This document shows, in pieces, positions 1 to 8,182 of a DNA stretch of 35,920 bases. A model generated the notes under the pieces. It worked only from the letters and a program-made list of their open reading frames with translations. It did not search any database and was not told the DNA's origin. The stretch comes from Deltaproteobacteria bacterium (GTDB taxonomy: Bacteria; Desulfobacterota; BSN033; UBA1163). Each line of letters starts with the position of its first letter. The first letter of the stretch is position 1. Position numbers and translations under genes: made by a program. Where the stretch lies: contig JAGXTA010000191.1 in NCBI GenBank assembly GCA_018333535.1, forward strand, positions 1-35,920. The letters are read 5' to 3'.

Positions 1-343
1 TCGATCAATGCAAGATGGGCTTCACGAAAAAGGGTCTTCCTAACCAGCCCTTTTTGAGGGGGTCCAAAGGCCCCCAAAATTGGCAAAACAGTTAGTAGCC
101 GGTTTGTAAGTATATGAATTACAAAGGTTTTTACTTGGTTAGGAAATGGCCATATCATGTATTAAATTACCTCAATAATATCAACATGTTAGAATTTCGT
201 GAAGCCCTCTTTGGGAAAGGGAGGTTAGGAGGGATTTTACAAATCAATGCCGTTACTATTTTGAGGCTGTTAATAACACAGGCGAATAAGCGGGATCTGT
301 TCAATAGAGGTCCCGAAAGAAAAGCAGGAGGATTCAAAGCGAG
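1..343. other. Intergenic DNA upstream of ettA, with an inverted repeat
   Basis: I see no convincing gene here. A 13-bp inverted repeat (GGGCTTCACGAAA at 17-29 and its complement at 195-207) flanks a segment containing short runs of the type 'CTTTGGGAAAGGG' that recur elsewhere in this window, so this is probably dispersed-repeat debris. A purine-rich Shine-Dalgarno sequence for ettA lies at 326-331. No clear promoter was identified. Confidence 0.4.
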
Positions 344-2029
344 ATGGCAAACGAATCACAGAAAATCATTTATTCCATGATCGGCGTCAGCAAGTACCAC
401 GATAAAAAACCAATCCTGAAAGACATCTCACTCTCTTATTTTTATGGAGCCAAGATCGGCGTCATCGGCCTGAATGGCTCCGGGAAGAGTTCTTTGCTTC
501 GCATCATCGCCGGCGAAGATAAAGAGTTCAATGGGCAGACCATCCTTACCCCGGGCAACACCATCGGTTTTCTCGAACAGGAACCGAAGCTCGATGATAG
601 CAAGACCGTGCGGGAGGTTGTAGAGGAAGGGGTTCAGGAGACGGTTGAACTTCTGAATGAGTTCAACCGGATCAGCGAACGTTTTTCAGAGCCCCTGTCG
701 GAAGAGGAGATGAATCGCCTGATCGAGCGGCAGGGCGAGGTGCAGGAGAAACTCGACGTCCTCGATGCCTGGGATCTCGATTCGCGTCTTGAAATGGCCA
801 TGGATGCCCTCCGTTGTCCTACAGGAGAGACATCGGTGAAAATCCTTTCGGGTGGAGAGAGAAGGCGCGTGGCGCTTTGCCGGCTTCTGCTTCGAAAACC
901 GAATATTTTACTCCTTGATGAGCCGACCAACCATCTCGATGCTGAGACCGTGGCCTGGCTTGAACAGCATCTGAAGCGGTATTCCGGAACAGTCATCGCC
1001 GTCACCCATGACCGCTACTTTCTTGACAATGTGGCCGGATGGATTCTGGAACTTGACCGGGGAGAAGGCATTCCATGGAAAGGGAATTATTCTTCATGGC
1101 TTGAACAGAAGGAGAACCGTCTGAGGGTTGAGGAGAAGACAGAGAGCGAGCGTCAAAAAACGCTTCAACGGGAACTCGATTGGATCCGGATGTCGCCAAA
1201 AGGAAGACATGCGAAACCGAAAGCCCGGATCGCCTCTTACGAAGCCCTCCTCGGACAGGAGGGTGAAAAGATAGCCAAGGACCTTGAGATCTATATTCCT
1301 CCGGGGCCACGGCTCGGAGATGTCGTGATCGAAAGCCATAATATCACCAAGTCGTATGGAGATCGAGTTCTGATGGAGAATCTCTCCTTTTTCCTTCCTC
1401 CGGGCGGGATCGTCGGAATCATCGGCCCCAACGGCGCAGGCAAGACCACGCTCTTCCGATTGATCACAGAACAGGAAAAACCTGATTCAGGGGTAATCCG
1501 GATAGGAGAGACGGTAAAAATGGCCTATGTCGATCAGAGCCGCGATGTCCTGAATCCTGACAAAACTATCTGGGAAGTAATATCAGAGGAAAAGGATACG
1601 ATTCAGCTTGGCAGCCGGCAGATCAATTCACGGGCCTATGTGGCCCGTTTCAATATCTCAGGCGCCGATCAACAGAAAAAGGTTGGAATCCTTTCAGGGG
1701 GAGAGCGAAACCGCGTCCACCTGGCACGGATGCTCAAAGAGGGAGCCAATCTCCTTCTTCTCGATGAGCCGACGAACGACCTGGATGTAGACACCCTTCG
1801 AGCGCTTGAGCAGGCTCTCGAGAATTTTGCAGGCTCGGTGGTGGTCATCAGCCACGACCGCTGGTTCCTCGACCGGATCGCAACCCATATTCTGGCGTTT
1901 GAGGGCGAGAGCGCCATTGTCTGGTTTGAAGGCAACTACTCCGAGTACGAGGCGGATCGAAGGCGTCGCCTCGGAGCTGCGGCGGACCAACCCCACCGGA
2001 TCAAATACCGGCACCTGACAAGAACTTAA
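344..2029 (+). CDS. ettA: Energy-dependent translational throttle protein EttA (ABC-F ATPase)
   Basis: This soluble ABC-F protein has two ATP-binding cassettes and no membrane domain. EttA binds the ribosomal E site and couples early translation elongation to ATP/ADP status. Cassette 1 has Walker A [9 protein letters not shown] (about 42-50), signature LSGGE (168-172) and Walker B LLLDEP (189-194). Cassette 2 has GPNGAGKTT (361-369), LSGGE (450-454) and LLLDEP (471-476). The inter-cassette linker and the run [25 protein letters not shown] match EttA rather than Uup or antibiotic-resistance ABC-F proteins. The C-terminal [10 protein letters not shown] also matches EttA, and 561 aa fits the usual ~555. 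AGGAGG lies 12 nt before the ATG. It is monocistronic as far as visible. Confidence 0.95.
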   Translation: [561 protein letters not shown]

Positions 2030-2123
2030 AAACCTTATCCATACACCACTTTGACTATAATACTACATACCCAGAGGGCACCCTTGAACCATGAAAATAA
2101 CCAATAGTCCTCCTCCCCCTTGA

Positions 2124-2255
2124 GAGACTGTGTCGTAATTCCGTTCATGGTTCGAGAACCTCACCACGAACGGACTACGGTATGTTAAGAATCAATGACT
2201 TAGCCGTTCGTCCTGAGCGTGTCGAAGGGCGAATGGCTAATTATGACACAGTCTC
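2124..2255. repeat. MITE-like element, family A copy 1
   Basis: A 132-bp non-coding element is bounded by a 17-bp terminal inverted repeat with one mismatch (GAGACTGTGTCGTAATT at the left, its complement at the right). Inside is the motif GTTCGTCCTGAGCG...TCGAAGG with flanking arms that pair. A second, longer copy with similar ends lies at 18861-19047, which supports a mobile or duplicated unit rather than chance. Confidence 0.7.
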
Positions 2256-2305
2256 TGACGGGGGAGGATTGAGGTGGGAGTGCAGACGTACTTCCCCCTC
2301 ACCCC

Positions 2306-2332
2306 CACCCTCTCCCCCGGCGGGAGAGGGTG
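2306..2332. terminator. Strong GC-rich hairpin between convergent genes
   Basis: A perfect 11-bp stem (CACCCTCTCCC / GGGAGAGGGTG) with a 5-nt loop lies between ettA and the convergent pxpA. It lacks a clear U-tract on either strand, so termination is only possible. It could equally be a dispersed palindrome, since similar CCCTCTCCC text recurs near 31.6 kb. Confidence 0.4.
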
Positions 2333-2415
2333 AAAAGTGCTATCTTCAAGCTAAGGTTGTTTTAAAACCATGTCCCCTCTTTCCTATTTCCCTTTTTTGA
2401 GATTATCTATCGCGG

Positions 2416-3201
2416 TCAAACGAACCATTTCATGGAGATCACATTGACGCCGGAGGTTTTCAGTTCCTCCCGGATCTTTTTGACCATCTGAACTGCGGCG
2501 GGATTATCTCCGTGGACACAGAGCGTGTCCGCCCAAAGATCGATCTCCGTTCCGTCGATGGCGATCACTTTTCCCTCAATGGCCATCTTCAACGCCCTTT
2601 GGGCAACGAGCTCATGGTCGTCAATGACCGCCCCTTTCTCTCTGCGGGGAACGAGGGAGCCGTCTTTCCGATAGGCCCTATCCGGAAAAGCCTCAAAGGC
2701 AATACGAATGCCGTAGTGTTTCCCCATATCGAGAAGAGACTCATTGTTCGAAGAGGCGAGAGCGACCAGAATGATATCCTTATCCACTCTGGAGACGGCC
2801 TCTGCCATGGCCTCCCAGATTTTGGAATTGGCCACGGCCATATTATAGAGCGCTCCATGGGCTTTCATATGCTGAAGCTTGAGCCCTTGAGAGACGGCAA
2901 AGGCCTGGAGGGCTCCTGTCTGGTAGATGACATAGTCCTGGATCTCTTCGAGGGTGGCGTCCATATTCCTTCTTCCGAACCCGATCAGATCCGGAAAGCC
3001 AGGATGGGCGCCGACCTCAACGCCATATTGTTTCGCCAGGGAGACGGTTTTTCGCATCACGGCCGGATCTCCTGCGTGAAACCCGCAGGCGATGTTTGCA
3101 GAGGTGAGATGAGGGATGACCTCCTCATCCAGTCCAAGTTTGTAGGCGCCGAAACTCTCTCCCACGTCGGAGTTCAGGTCAATCTGTATCTTACTGCTCA
3201 T
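2416..3201 (-). CDS. pxpA: 5-oxoprolinase subunit A (LamB/YcsF family)
   Basis: PxpA acts with PxpB and PxpC in ATP-dependent hydrolysis of 5-oxo-L-proline to glutamate. The 261-aa product has the family hallmarks: DLNSDVGESFG near the N-terminus, SANIACGFHAGDP, GVEVGAHPGFPD, the FGRR motif, KAHGALYN and CVHGDNP near the end. The length is normal (about 250). It is the last gene of the minus-strand operon and overlaps the ferredoxin gene by 4 bp (ATGA), which suggests translational coupling. No pxpB or pxpC is present in this window, so the complex would need partners elsewhere. Linkage to 2-oxoacid oxidoreductase genes suggests a role in using 5-oxoproline or glutamate. Confidence 0.9.
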   Translation of the reverse strand: MSSKIQIDLNSDVGESFGAYKLGLDEEVIPHLTSANIACGFHAGDPAVMRKTVSLAKQYGVEVGAHPGFPDLIGFGRRNMDATLEEIQDYVIYQTGALQAFAVSQGLKLQHMKAHGALYNMAVANSKIWEAMAEAVSRVDKDIILVALASSNNESLLDMGKHYGIRIAFEAFPDRAYRKDGSLVPRREKGAVIDDHELVAQRALKMAIEGKVIAIDGTEIDLWADTLCVHGDNPAAVQMVKKIREELKTSGVNVISMKWFV

Positions 3202-3518
3202 TTCGCCTCCTCCAGCACCATCTCAATGGCACCCTTCGGGCAGACGGATGCGCAGATGCCGCAGCCCTTACAGAAATCGAGATCGATCAAGACCTCTCCG
3301 GTCTTCTCGTCCCGGGTAATGCAGAGATCCGGGCAGAGGAGACCGCAGATCTCACAGTATTGACACTCCCTCAGACCCAGACAGCGCTCCGCCTCTTTGA
3401 TGGCCTCTTCCCTCAGAAGGCCATATTCAACAGGAGAGAAGCTTTTCCTTCTCGCTTTGACCGAAAGGGTCTTTCGCTTTATTTTTTGAACGGTTTCTTT
3501 TTTACATTCTTTGGTCAT
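3198..3518 (-). CDS. 2x[4Fe-4S] ferredoxin, probable delta subunit of the Kor complex
   Basis: This is a 106-aa ferredoxin-domain protein. Two cluster motifs are visible: CQYCEICGLLC followed by PDLC, and CKGCGICASVCPKG, each of C-x2-C-x2-C-x3-C form, in the arrangement of KorD-type subunits. An N-terminal basic stretch of about 40 residues precedes the domain. The open frame extends further upstream (to 3608), but that part lies in AT-rich repeat DNA; the ATG at 3518 is preferred, although its ribosome site is weak. It overlaps pxpA by 4 bp. It presumably accepts electrons from the Kor catalytic subunits and passes them to soluble ferredoxin or to the neighbouring flavoprotein. Confidence 0.8.
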   Translation of the reverse strand: MTKECKKETVQKIKRKTLSVKARRKSFSPVEYGLLREEAIKEAERCLGLRECQYCEICGLLCPDLCITRDEKTGEVLIDLDFCKGCGICASVCPKGAIEMVLEEAK

Positions 3519-3705
3519 ATCAACTTTCGAAATCCGAAATACGAATATCGTCATGTCAGAAGCAGATCCGCCTTTGGCGGAAAATCCGAAACAAATCCAA
3601 ATGTTCAAAATTCAAATGTCTTAAACTTTCTTCGTTTTGAGCATTTGGAATTCGGTCATTTAAAATTGTTTCGAATTTCGAATTTCGTGCTTCGAATTTA
3701 AATCT
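3519..3705. repeat. AT-rich dispersed repeat with TTCGAA/AATTTCG motifs
   Basis: The 187 bp between the ferredoxin and flavoprotein genes contain repeated TTCGAATTTCG-like words, ATTTGGAATT/AATTCAAAT words and a short palindrome (TCCGCC-TTTGGCGGA). This looks like a non-coding repeat inserted inside the operon. No internal promoter or terminator with a U-tract is evident. Confidence 0.5.
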
Positions 3706-5085
3706 TTATGTGAGATACTCCGCAATAGCCTTGGCGCCTCTTTTCCCTGCGGCGATGGCGTCAATGGCCCAGCCTGGCCCGGTGACCATATCTCCACCTG
3801 CAAAAATACCTTTCAGATTCGTCTTGCCTGTCTCCGGATCGACATGAATCGTTCCATCCGGATTCTTCTCCAGCCCCTTTAAATGGTTTTGATCCACTCT
3901 CTGGCCAATGGCTGAGATGATCATCTCCGCATTGACTTTGAAATTGGAGCCTTGAATCGGGATAGGTTTTTTTCTGCCCTTTTCATCGGGTTCACCCAGA
4001 CGCATCCGGATGCACTCCATCCCGACCGCTTTTCCGCTCCTCCCGATCATCCTGACCGGAGCGGTGAGAAGATGGATATTGACTCCTTCTCGAATGGCCT
4101 CCTCCACTTCTTCAGGAATGGCCGGCATCTCTTTTCTCGATCGCCGGTAATAGAGATCAACCTTCTTCGAACCGAGGCGAAGGGTTGATCGGGCCACATC
4201 AATCGCCACATTTCCGCCGCCAATGATTGCCATTTTTTTCCCCAACTCTACTTTCCTCCCGAGATTGATGTCCCTTAGAAACTCGACACCCGGAAAGATT
4301 CCGTGGAGAGACTCGCCGGGAACATCCAATTTTGAACTCCGGTGGGCTCCCATCGAAAGAAAGATGGCATCGAACCCGGATTTTTTAAGAGTTCTGCCGT
4401 TCCCATCGAAACGGAAGGGATGATTGATCTCCATCTCAACACCCAACTCTCTGATCCCGTCGATCTCCATCTTGATAATCTCTCTGGGCAGTCGAAATTC
4501 AGGTATTCCGACGGTGAGCATTCCCCCAAGAACGGGAAGAGCCTCAAAGATTGTCACCCTGAAACCCAAAAGGCTCAGGTCATTGGCGCAGGCTAGGCCG
4601 GCAGGCCCGGAGCCGACCACGAGGATTTTTTCCCGCCTCTTCCTTAACCCTTTCCTGGGCCTCTCTCTTTTTCGGTCATGCTCTGCGATAAACCGTTTCA
4701 GCAACCGGATGGGAACGGGGTGATCCACCTCTTCTCTCAAACAGGCCTCTTCACAGGGATGGTGACAGATGAATCCGCAGACCGCAGGCAGAGGGTTGAC
4801 CTCTCGGATCAACTCGAGGGCCTCTTTAAACTTCCCTTTGGCAATGAGGGCCACATAGCCCCTTGCGTCCTGATGGATCGGGCAGGCCTCCTGACAGGGA
4901 GGGAGCGGAACACCCCCCTTCCGGGCAACTTCACGCATCTTTCCCTGATAAAGACCTCCCCTGAGACTCTCTTCTTCCTTCCGATATTCCGGGATCAATT
5001 CGGCAGGGCATCCCCTGATACAGACATCGCAACTATGACATCTCGTGGATTGGATGAGCGGGCGATGGGTTCTTCCTTCAACCAT
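3706..5085 (-). CDS. GltD/NfnB-like NAD(P)-dependent iron-sulfur flavoprotein
   Basis: This 459-aa protein resembles the small subunit of glutamate synthase and the large subunit of NfnAB, which carry electrons between NAD(P)H, FAD and Fe-S clusters. It starts with an extra four-cysteine motif (CHSCDVCIRGC, residues 16-26). The DPYD-like Fe-S domain follows (PPCQEACPIHQD near 62-72; C103, C107, C111, C115). FAD sits at VVGSGPAGLAC (about 156-166), and the NAD(P) Rossmann motif is IGGGNVAIDVARSTLRLG. The C-terminal GIFAGGDMVTGPGWAIDAIAAGK closes the FAD site. It overlaps korC by 8 bp. Its place in the kor operon suggests it links 2-oxoacid oxidation to NAD(P). It has no NfnA partner beside it, and a separate, complete NfnAB pair lies at 20-22 kb. 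Confidence 0.85.
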   Translation of the reverse strand: MVEGRTHRPLIQSTRCHSCDVCIRGCPAELIPEYRKEEESLRGGLYQGKMREVARKGGVPLPPCQEACPIHQDARGYVALIAKGKFKEALELIREVNPLPAVCGFICHHPCEEACLREEVDHPVPIRLLKRFIAEHDRKRERPRKGLRKRREKILVVGSGPAGLACANDLSLLGFRVTIFEALPVLGGMLTVGIPEFRLPREIIKMEIDGIRELGVEMEINHPFRFDGNGRTLKKSGFDAIFLSMGAHRSSKLDVPGESLHGIFPGVEFLRDINLGRKVELGKKMAIIGGGNVAIDVARSTLRLGSKKVDLYYRRSRKEMPAIPEEVEEAIREGVNIHLLTAPVRMIGRSGKAVGMECIRMRLGEPDEKGRKKPIPIQGSNFKVNAEMIISAIGQRVDQNHLKGLEKNPDGTIHVDPETGKTNLKGIFAGGDMVTGPGWAIDAIAAGKRGAKAIAEYLT

Positions 5086-5626
5086 TGAACTCCCTCCCCA
5101 GCTCCATTCCGGCTTGAAGGGCCTTCAGGTTGAGCGACCGGAAACGTTCGCTGACATGCATAGAGATGGCCTTGCGTATCGCTCCAGCCGAGACAATTCG
5201 GGTTGCCTCAATCAGGGCTCCCAGGAAGACGATGTTGGACACCTGCTTGTTCTTTAATCTCTTGACGGAGACTTCGTTTGCAGGGATACCGAGGTGCTTC
5301 ACTTTTAGATTGTCCTTCGGCGTCACAAAGCCCTGATCATAAAGAATGAGGCCCGACTCCGTTCTCACGTCTGTACAATAGTTATCGTAAGCTCCCCGTG
5401 ACATGGCTATGAGAATGTCGGCAATCGTCAGATGGGGAAAATCGACCGGGCCATCAGAAAAGACGATCTCCGATTTACAGCCCGAACCCCTTGCCTGAGC
5501 CCCATAAGAATTGGAACCGGAGATATATTTTCCATCGAATACCCCTGCCTGGCCCAGAAGAAGGCCTGCGAGGACCACGCCCTGACCGCCGAAACCGCTC
5601 AGACGCACCTGTTTGATCTCGGTCAT
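5078..5626 (-). CDS. korC: 2-oxoacid:ferredoxin oxidoreductase, gamma subunit
   Basis: The 182-aa product is the gamma subunit of a CoA-dependent 2-oxoacid:ferredoxin oxidoreductase. The diagnostic N-terminal motif GFGGQGVVLAGLLLGQAG is present (residues about 11-28), followed by GSNSYGAQARGSGCKSEIV, typical of KorC/VorA-type gamma subunits. The ATG overlaps the korB stop by 4 bp (ATGA), and the 3' end overlaps the flavoprotein gene by 8 bp. This indicates tight translational coupling and equal stoichiometry. Substrate cannot be fixed by sequence; 2-oxoglutarate is favoured by the context with pxpA and the separate ferredoxin subunit. Confidence 0.92.
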   Translation of the reverse strand: MTEIKQVRLSGFGGQGVVLAGLLLGQAGVFDGKYISGSNSYGAQARGSGCKSEIVFSDGPVDFPHLTIADILIAMSRGAYDNYCTDVRTESGLILYDQGFVTPKDNLKVKHLGIPANEVSVKRLKNKQVSNIVFLGALIEATRIVSAGAIRKAISMHVSERFRSLNLKALQAGMELGREFNG

Positions 5627-6381
5627 GATAAAAATTCTCCCGTGATGATCTTTTCAGCCTTTTCCTCTTCGGTCAGCCCCTCCGCCTCCTGCTCGAGGAT
5701 GCAACGCTGGATCAGATCCTTCATCATCTCGTCCGGCCGGTCGAGGCGATTTCGCCTTCCGAATTGTGTGGGGCAGGGAGAGAGAACTTCGATGAAGGAA
5801 AATCCGACATGAAGGATTGCTTTCTTGATGGAGTCGATGAGCGAAACAGGCTGGGTGACGGAGAAGCGCGCCACATAGGTGGCGCCTGCTCCCTCCACAA
5901 GTTTGCACAGGTCAAATGGGCGAAAAGGATTCCCCTCCCCTGTGGTGGAGGTCTTTGAACCTCTGGGAGTGGTCGATGCCACTTGTCCTCCGGTCATGCC
6001 ATAGATCATATTATTGGCACAAATGACCTTCAGGTCGATATTTCTCCTTGCCGCATGGATGAGGTGGTTTCCGCCGATGGAGGAGAGGTCTCCATCGCCG
6101 CTCACCACCATCACACAGAGGTCAGGATTGTAGAGTTTGGCGCCTGTGGCAAAAGCCAGAGCCCTTCCGTGAAGAGTGTGGAGAGTGTCTCCGTTGTAGT
6201 GGGGGCTCGGTATCCATGCGGCACAGCCGATTCCCGAAACGAAGAGCATCTTCTTCATATCCATCTTCAGATCATCGATGGCCCTCAGAATGAGACCCAT
6301 CAGAATGCCGTGGCCGCATCCGGGGCAGAAGGGCGTGGCTTTTACTCCCGGACGGATATATTTCTCGAGTGCCCTAACCAT
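5623..6381 (-). CDS. korB: 2-oxoacid:ferredoxin oxidoreductase, beta (TPP-binding) subunit
   Basis: The 252-aa beta subunit binds thiamine pyrophosphate. The TPP motif is seen at VVSGDGDLSSIGGNHLIHA and continues to NNMIYGMTGGQ (GDG-x-N). The N-terminal TPFCPGCGHG carries the conserved cysteines of the beta chain, and ASTTPRGSKTSTT is typical of the 2-oxoglutarate/branched-chain type. The size is normal for KorB-like subunits (about 250-290 aa). It lies 136 bp downstream of korA; that gap holds an imperfect inverted repeat of GGGGAGATAGGGAG-like text but no clear terminator. Confidence 0.92.
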   Translation of the reverse strand: MVRALEKYIRPGVKATPFCPGCGHGILMGLILRAIDDLKMDMKKMLFVSGIGCAAWIPSPHYNGDTLHTLHGRALAFATGAKLYNPDLCVMVVSGDGDLSSIGGNHLIHAARRNIDLKVICANNMIYGMTGGQVASTTPRGSKTSTTGEGNPFRPFDLCKLVEGAGATYVARFSVTQPVSLIDSIKKAILHVGFSFIEVLSPCPTQFGRRNRLDRPDEMMKDLIQRCILEQEAEGLTEEEKAEKIITGEFLS

Positions 6382-6517
6382 TATTAAACCTTTTCCTATG
6401 CAGATGCCATGCAGTTATCAGTGCCCTGCCGTAAATGGAAATGGGGTGATAGGGGGATGAGGAGATGGGGTGAAATCCAATTTTTTAAACTCCCTATCTC
6501 CCCATTTCCCCAACTCC

Positions 6518-7657
6518 CTATATCTTCTTTAATGTTTCTATAAGAAGTTCCGGTCCGATTACCTCTCCATTGGTCTGGCTGAGGGAGATCACATCGCAGA
6601 CCACACACCTTTTTACTTCCCCTGCCACCTGTCCAAGATTCATCTCCGGGACCATAATCCTCTTCACCTTTTTCCCCACCTCTGCCACTCTCTCGTCCGA
6701 AAAGGGCCAGAGAGTCTTCAACCTCAACATCCCGATCTTTTGTCCTTCTTTTCTCAACCGCTTGACGGCATAGAGGCTGGTGCGGGCTGTAAACCCATAG
6801 GCAATGAGAGCGACCTCCGCATCCTCCAGGAGATAGTCCTCCGTTTCGATGATCGATCTCTTATGGTTCAAAATCTTTTGATTGATCCTTCCGACGAGTC
6901 TGGCGTGAACCTCGGGATCATCGGTTTTCCGAAAGCCGTAGGCATCGTGAGTGGACCCGGTCACCGAGAGGCGTTCTCCCTCTCCGAAGGCGGCCATGGG
7001 AGGCACGCCATCTTCTCCCTCGATATCAAAAGGAGCGCCGCCCTTCTTTTTCTTTCTGTCCCAGACCTCCACCCTGGGAGCCACCCGGATCGTCTCCCTG
7101 AGATGGCCGACGGCTTCATCCGCCATCACCATTGCTGGAACGCGGTATTGTTCGCTGAGGTTGAAAGCCCGAAGCGTAAGGTCATACATCTCCTGAGAAG
7201 ACCAAGGGGAGAGGGCGATCACCTGATAATCCCCATGAGAACCCCATTTGGCCTGCATGATATCCCCGCTTCCGACCTTGGTGGCCTGTCCGGTGCAGGG
7301 CCCTGCCCTCTGAACATCGACGATGACACAGGGGGTCTCGGTAAAAGCGGCATATCCGATCGACTCCTGCATCAGGCTGAATCCGGGGCCGGAGGTGGCG
7401 GTCATCGCCTTGGCCCCTGCCCAGGAGGCCCCGATCGTAGCGGAGATGGAAGCAATTTCGTCCTCCATCTGAATGAAAACCCCTCCGACCTCCTTCAGAC
7501 GGACGGCTATGCGCTCCATCAGTTCACTCGACGGAGTGATCGGGTAACCCGCATAGAATCGGCATCCCGCAGCGATCGCCCCTTCTGCGGCGGCTTCATT
7601 GCCGGAAAAGTAATACGTCCCTTTTGGAAAAGGGGATTTGACCCATCTGAATGGCAT
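6518..7657 (-). CDS. korA: 2-oxoacid:ferredoxin oxidoreductase, alpha subunit
   Basis: This 379-aa alpha subunit is the first gene of the operon. It holds the pyrimidine-binding domain: GNEAAAEGAIAAGCRFYAGYPITPSSE near the N-terminus, then EDEIASISATIGASWAGAKAMTATSGPGFSLM and QRAGPCTGQATKVGSGDIMQAKWG. The C-terminal transketolase-like domain contains AYGFTARTSLYAVK and LKTLWPFSD. The complex oxidatively decarboxylates 2-oxoacids with CoA to acyl-CoA, CO2 and reduced ferredoxin, or runs in reverse for carboxylation. The N-terminal gamma-type domain of fused alpha chains is absent, consistent with a separate korC. The ATG at 7657 starts a few residues before the conserved KGTYYFSGNEA block. Confidence 0.92.
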   Translation of the reverse strand: MPFRWVKSPFPKGTYYFSGNEAAAEGAIAAGCRFYAGYPITPSSELMERIAVRLKEVGGVFIQMEDEIASISATIGASWAGAKAMTATSGPGFSLMQESIGYAAFTETPCVIVDVQRAGPCTGQATKVGSGDIMQAKWGSHGDYQVIALSPWSSQEMYDLTLRAFNLSEQYRVPAMVMADEAVGHLRETIRVAPRVEVWDRKKKKGGAPFDIEGEDGVPPMAAFGEGERLSVTGSTHDAYGFRKTDDPEVHARLVGRINQKILNHKRSIIETEDYLLEDAEVALIAYGFTARTSLYAVKRLRKEGQKIGMLRLKTLWPFSDERVAEVGKKVKRIMVPEMNLGQVAGEVKRCVVCDVISLSQTNGEVIGPELLIETLKKI

Positions 7658-7836
7658 GTTTTATCCTTAAAACGGTTCCAAATACTGGTCCCTCGATCAC
7701 ACAACGTTTACACGAGATTACATTTATTTTCAACACATTTCTAATCGTTGTAATCGTTTCATAATCCCTGCCTCCCGGCAGACAGGGATGTAATCAGCGA
7801 TTTCTGTGCTTTTTGAGAAATCTCAAAAGAAAATTC

Positions 7837-7865
7837 TTGACAAATATTAAATTAAAAGGGATAAA
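7837..7865 (+). promoter_or_regulatory. Sigma-70-type promoter of the 22-codon ORF
   Basis: A perfect -35 TTGACA (7837-7842) is followed after 17 bp by GATAAA (7860-7865, 4/6 to consensus), in a very AT-rich stretch. The ATG lies 35 bp downstream. The promoter is inside the inverted-repeat arms, so it would travel with the cassette. Confidence 0.5.
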
Positions 7866-7900
7866 TAAATCAATAGACGGACGGAGGAGGTGATTGGACT

Positions 7901-7969
7901 ATGGCATGCGGAATGAAACATCCCAAACCCAAGAAGACAGTTAAGAAACCGACGCCGAAGAAGAAATAA
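7901..7969 (+). CDS. Very small basic peptide (22 aa), unknown function
   Basis: The ORF encodes MACGMKHPKPKK followed by TVKKPTPKKK and stops with TAA. Nine of the 22 residues are lysine, with a single Cys near the start. Support comes from context: a near-perfect Shine-Dalgarno GGAGGTGATT about 4 nt before the ATG, an upstream TTGACA promoter, and its central place in an inverted-repeat cassette. There is no signal peptide or membrane segment. It is too short for family assignment and could be a leader or nucleic-acid-binding peptide; both are guesses. Confidence 0.5.
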   Translation: MACGMKHPKPKKTVKKPTPKKK

Positions 7970-8082
7970 TTTGAGATTTCTGAAAAAGAATGGAAATCGC
8001 TGATTACACCGAATAGGGATCGATTACACAGATTAGACATGCAGAGAGCGAAAATAGTTTTTTAGAGCTCTCCATTTTTTTC

Positions 8083-8111
8083 TTGACAATAGAGGAGAAT
8101 TCTGTTATTCG
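8083..8111 (+). promoter_or_regulatory. Putative promoter of the small lipoprotein gene
   Basis: TTGACA at 8083-8088 is followed after 17 bp by a weak TATTCG (-10, 8106-8111). The leader to the ATG is about 65 nt and ends in a strong AAAGGAGGTGA ribosome site. Confidence 0.4.
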
Positions 8112-8182
8112 ATTGGCCTATATTTATTCCGGGCTTAAGGAGTCTTTAGGGAAAGAACACTGAATGAAAGGAGGTGAAAGTA

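Larger units (their letters stand above)
7740..8037. repeat. Inverted-repeat cassette enclosing a 22-codon gene
   Basis: Two 39-nt arms (7789-7827 and 7970-8008) are inverted copies with about five mismatches; both contain TGTAATCAGCGATTTC and AGAAATCTCAAA. Outside them the symmetry continues imperfectly to TCTAATC at 7740 and GATTAGA at 8037, with about 17 extra bases in the left arm that themselves form a CCTGCC...GGCAG palindrome. The 140 bp between the arms hold a promoter, a strong ribosome site and a 22-codon ORF. This looks like a miniature mobile element with cargo, or a duplicated regulatory repeat. Confidence 0.65.

Noticed and set aside
2512-3363. 283-aa plus-strand open frame opposite pxpA
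   Set aside because: It is the antisense shadow of pxpA and the ferredoxin gene; those have clear family motifs, and this frame has none.
6740-7744. 334-aa plus-strand frame opposite korA
   Set aside because: It is a shadow frame of korA with no recognisable domain.
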